Shown here: one piece after another, positions 34,528 through 35,369 of the stretch
How positions within the stretch are numbered: position 1 is the stretch's first letter
How the letters are laid out: the number at the start of each line of letters is the position of its first letter
NCBI GenBank assembly: GCA_040905145.1
Contig: JBBDSC010000122.1
Span: 1 to 35,369 of the forward strand
Direction: 5' to 3'
From: DATGMS01 sp040905145
Lineage (GTDB): Bacteria > Bacteroidota > Bacteroidia > Cytophagales > Cyclobacteriaceae
DNA length: 35,369 bases
Program-made: the position numbers and the translations under genes
The notes under the pieces: generated by a model
What the model saw: the letters and a program-made list of their open reading frames with translations, nothing else
The model's database searches: none
Told to the model about the DNA's origin: nothing

Positions 34528-35298
34528 TCAATACCCTGGATTCTGCTCCAGACTACCGATAAGTATTTCTCTTTGGGGTATTGGAAATAATAACCGGTTT
34601 GGTGTTACATTATAACTCACATCCCTCAAAATTGGGTATAATGCCTTTAGATATTCACCATGTTGGTCCATCACCTCTATCGCTTGGTCCGTCCTGACCA
34701 AATCCAACCATCTTTTGTTCTCAAAAGCAAATTCTACACGCCTTTCATGGGCAATGATTTCGCGTAATAAAGCCTGGTCGGTTTCAGTTGAAGGGGTTAA
34801 TCCCGCCCTGACTCTTACCGGATTTAAATAGGTTAAAGCTTCCGTAGATTGACCTTGCTCGTTTAAAGCTTCGGCTAAAAGAAGCAGTGCATCCGAGTAT
34901 CGGTAGACCGGAAAATTATCATCTGTATTATTTTCAACACTATGGGGATTCAAATATTTTTTTATGAAGGCATAGGACCGTTTACCGACTGGGGTGGTAT
35001 AATCTACAGGGCTTTTCACCGATTCAATAATCATTGCCCCCACAGGCCCGGTTCCTTCAGCAATGGCTATGGAGGCTTCTAATCGCTGATCACCAGGTCT
35101 ATAGCTATCAATCATTTCTTGTGTGGGCATATTCCATCCGCCTCCATTCCTATTTTGAGATTCTTTTCCCTGAGTCAATTTGTGAGAAAAAAGGCCCTGA
35201 AGGCTCCAATCAAGGGGTTCTATATAGGATGGTATAATTGCAGCGAAAGGGTTTGCCTGATAATGCAGGAGATCAATTGCTAAAGGAGAATTACTACA
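34528..35298 (-). pseudogene. SusD/RagB lipoprotein lacking its N-terminal half (PUL C)
   Basis: The C-terminal ~256 residues of a SusD. 'YRYSDALLLLAEALNEQGQS', 'VRVRAGLTPSTETDQALLRE', 'AHERRVEFAFENKRWLDLVR' and the end 'SLEQNPGY' are unmistakable. Upstream the frame stays open and SusD-like ('LLHYQANPFAAIIPSYIEP') as far as a TAG at 35299-35301. The signal peptide, lipobox Cys and about half of the protein are missing. Beyond the stop the bases read in a different frame with no SusD likeness. The gene is therefore broken, probably by insertion or rearrangement, with a window-edge artefact possible. Without its lipid anchor it cannot work as a surface glycan receptor. Confidence 0.85.
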
Positions 35299-35369
35299 CT
35301 AGAATGTCTTTTACTACATGACCAGCCACATCCGTAAGTCTAAAACGGCGACCTAGGTGCTTATAAGTC
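35294..35369 (-). CDS. C-terminal end of an unidentified reading frame (runs off the window)
   Basis: A minus-strand frame enters from the right edge, reads TYKHLGRRFRLTDVAGHVVK then DILV, and ends with consecutive TAG TAA stops at 35294 and 35291. It differs in frame from the SusD fragment and replaces its N-terminus. It may be the end of a mobile-element gene, but I do not recognise the family. Two direct copies of TTACTACA (35291-35298 and 35311-35318) flank it. Confidence 0.3.
   Translation of the reverse strand, partial: TYKHLGRRFRLTDVAGHVVKDILV

Noticed and set aside
1..35369. CRISPR array, tRNA or rRNA genes
   Set aside because: No regularly spaced direct repeats, cloverleaf-like segments or rRNA-like stretches were recognised on either strand.

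Overview
The window looks like chromosomal DNA from a marine-type Bacteroidota, most likely Cytophagales (Cyclobacteriaceae-like). The evidence is two complete SusC/SusD pairs plus a third SusD fragment, SPII lipoproteins, low-to-moderate GC, and no clear Shine-Dalgarno sequences. It is a carbohydrate-foraging region: polysaccharide utilisation genes, four sulfatase loci, GH29- and GH141-like hydrolases, and a monosaccharide uptake and breakdown cluster. Genus and species are not claimed.

Layout. (1) 459-9088, minus strand: PUL A, read right to left as susC, susD, a GH29-like alpha-L-fucosidase lipoprotein, and a right-handed beta-helix protein of GH141 type ending in a PDZ-like domain. A cupin/AraC-type regulator (9287-10156, plus) diverges from susC and is the obvious candidate regulator. 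(2) 10157-11468: a low-value stretch with a YdeI/DUF1801-type protein, a small antitoxin-like gene, and a PIN toxin destroyed by internal deletion. (3) 11667-20793, minus strand: sulfatase, aldo/keto reductase, L-fucose-isomerase-like protein, sialidase-fold lipoprotein, DapA/NanA-type aldolase and SSS symporter. This reads as desulfation, release, import and cleavage of a sugar or sugar acid. Sialic acid and L-fucose-derived ketodeoxy acids are both compatible. (4) 21138-22637, plus: a Tat-exported Gfo/Idh/MocA oxidoreductase, convergent with a CehA/McbA (PHP-like) metallohydrolase. (5) 25020-29672, minus: PUL B susC/susD, with the metallohydrolase downstream. (6) 30013-35298, minus: three consecutive S1-type sulfatases behind a susD that lacks its N-terminal half (PUL C, running off the right edge).

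How the genes fit together. Secreted sulfatases, GH29-like and GH141-like enzymes point to a sulfated, fucose-containing glycan (algal fucan or a pectin-like polymer). SusD lipoproteins would bind fragments and SusC would import them. The isomerase, aldolase, reductase and symporter would handle the released sugars. The substrate is inferred from the set, not shown.

The most notable theme is decay. One sulfatase has a frameshift near its 3' end, and the third SusD is cut off beside foreign-looking sequence at the right edge. A PIN toxin is deleted while its antitoxin frame is intact. Short gene remnants (FG-GAP/VCBS tail, a beta-helix-like fragment, possibly one at the left edge) lie in the gaps. 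Several gaps also carry inverted-repeat elements that look dispersed. I found no tRNA, rRNA, CRISPR array or complete transposase, and no clearly new system beyond these PUL arrangements.
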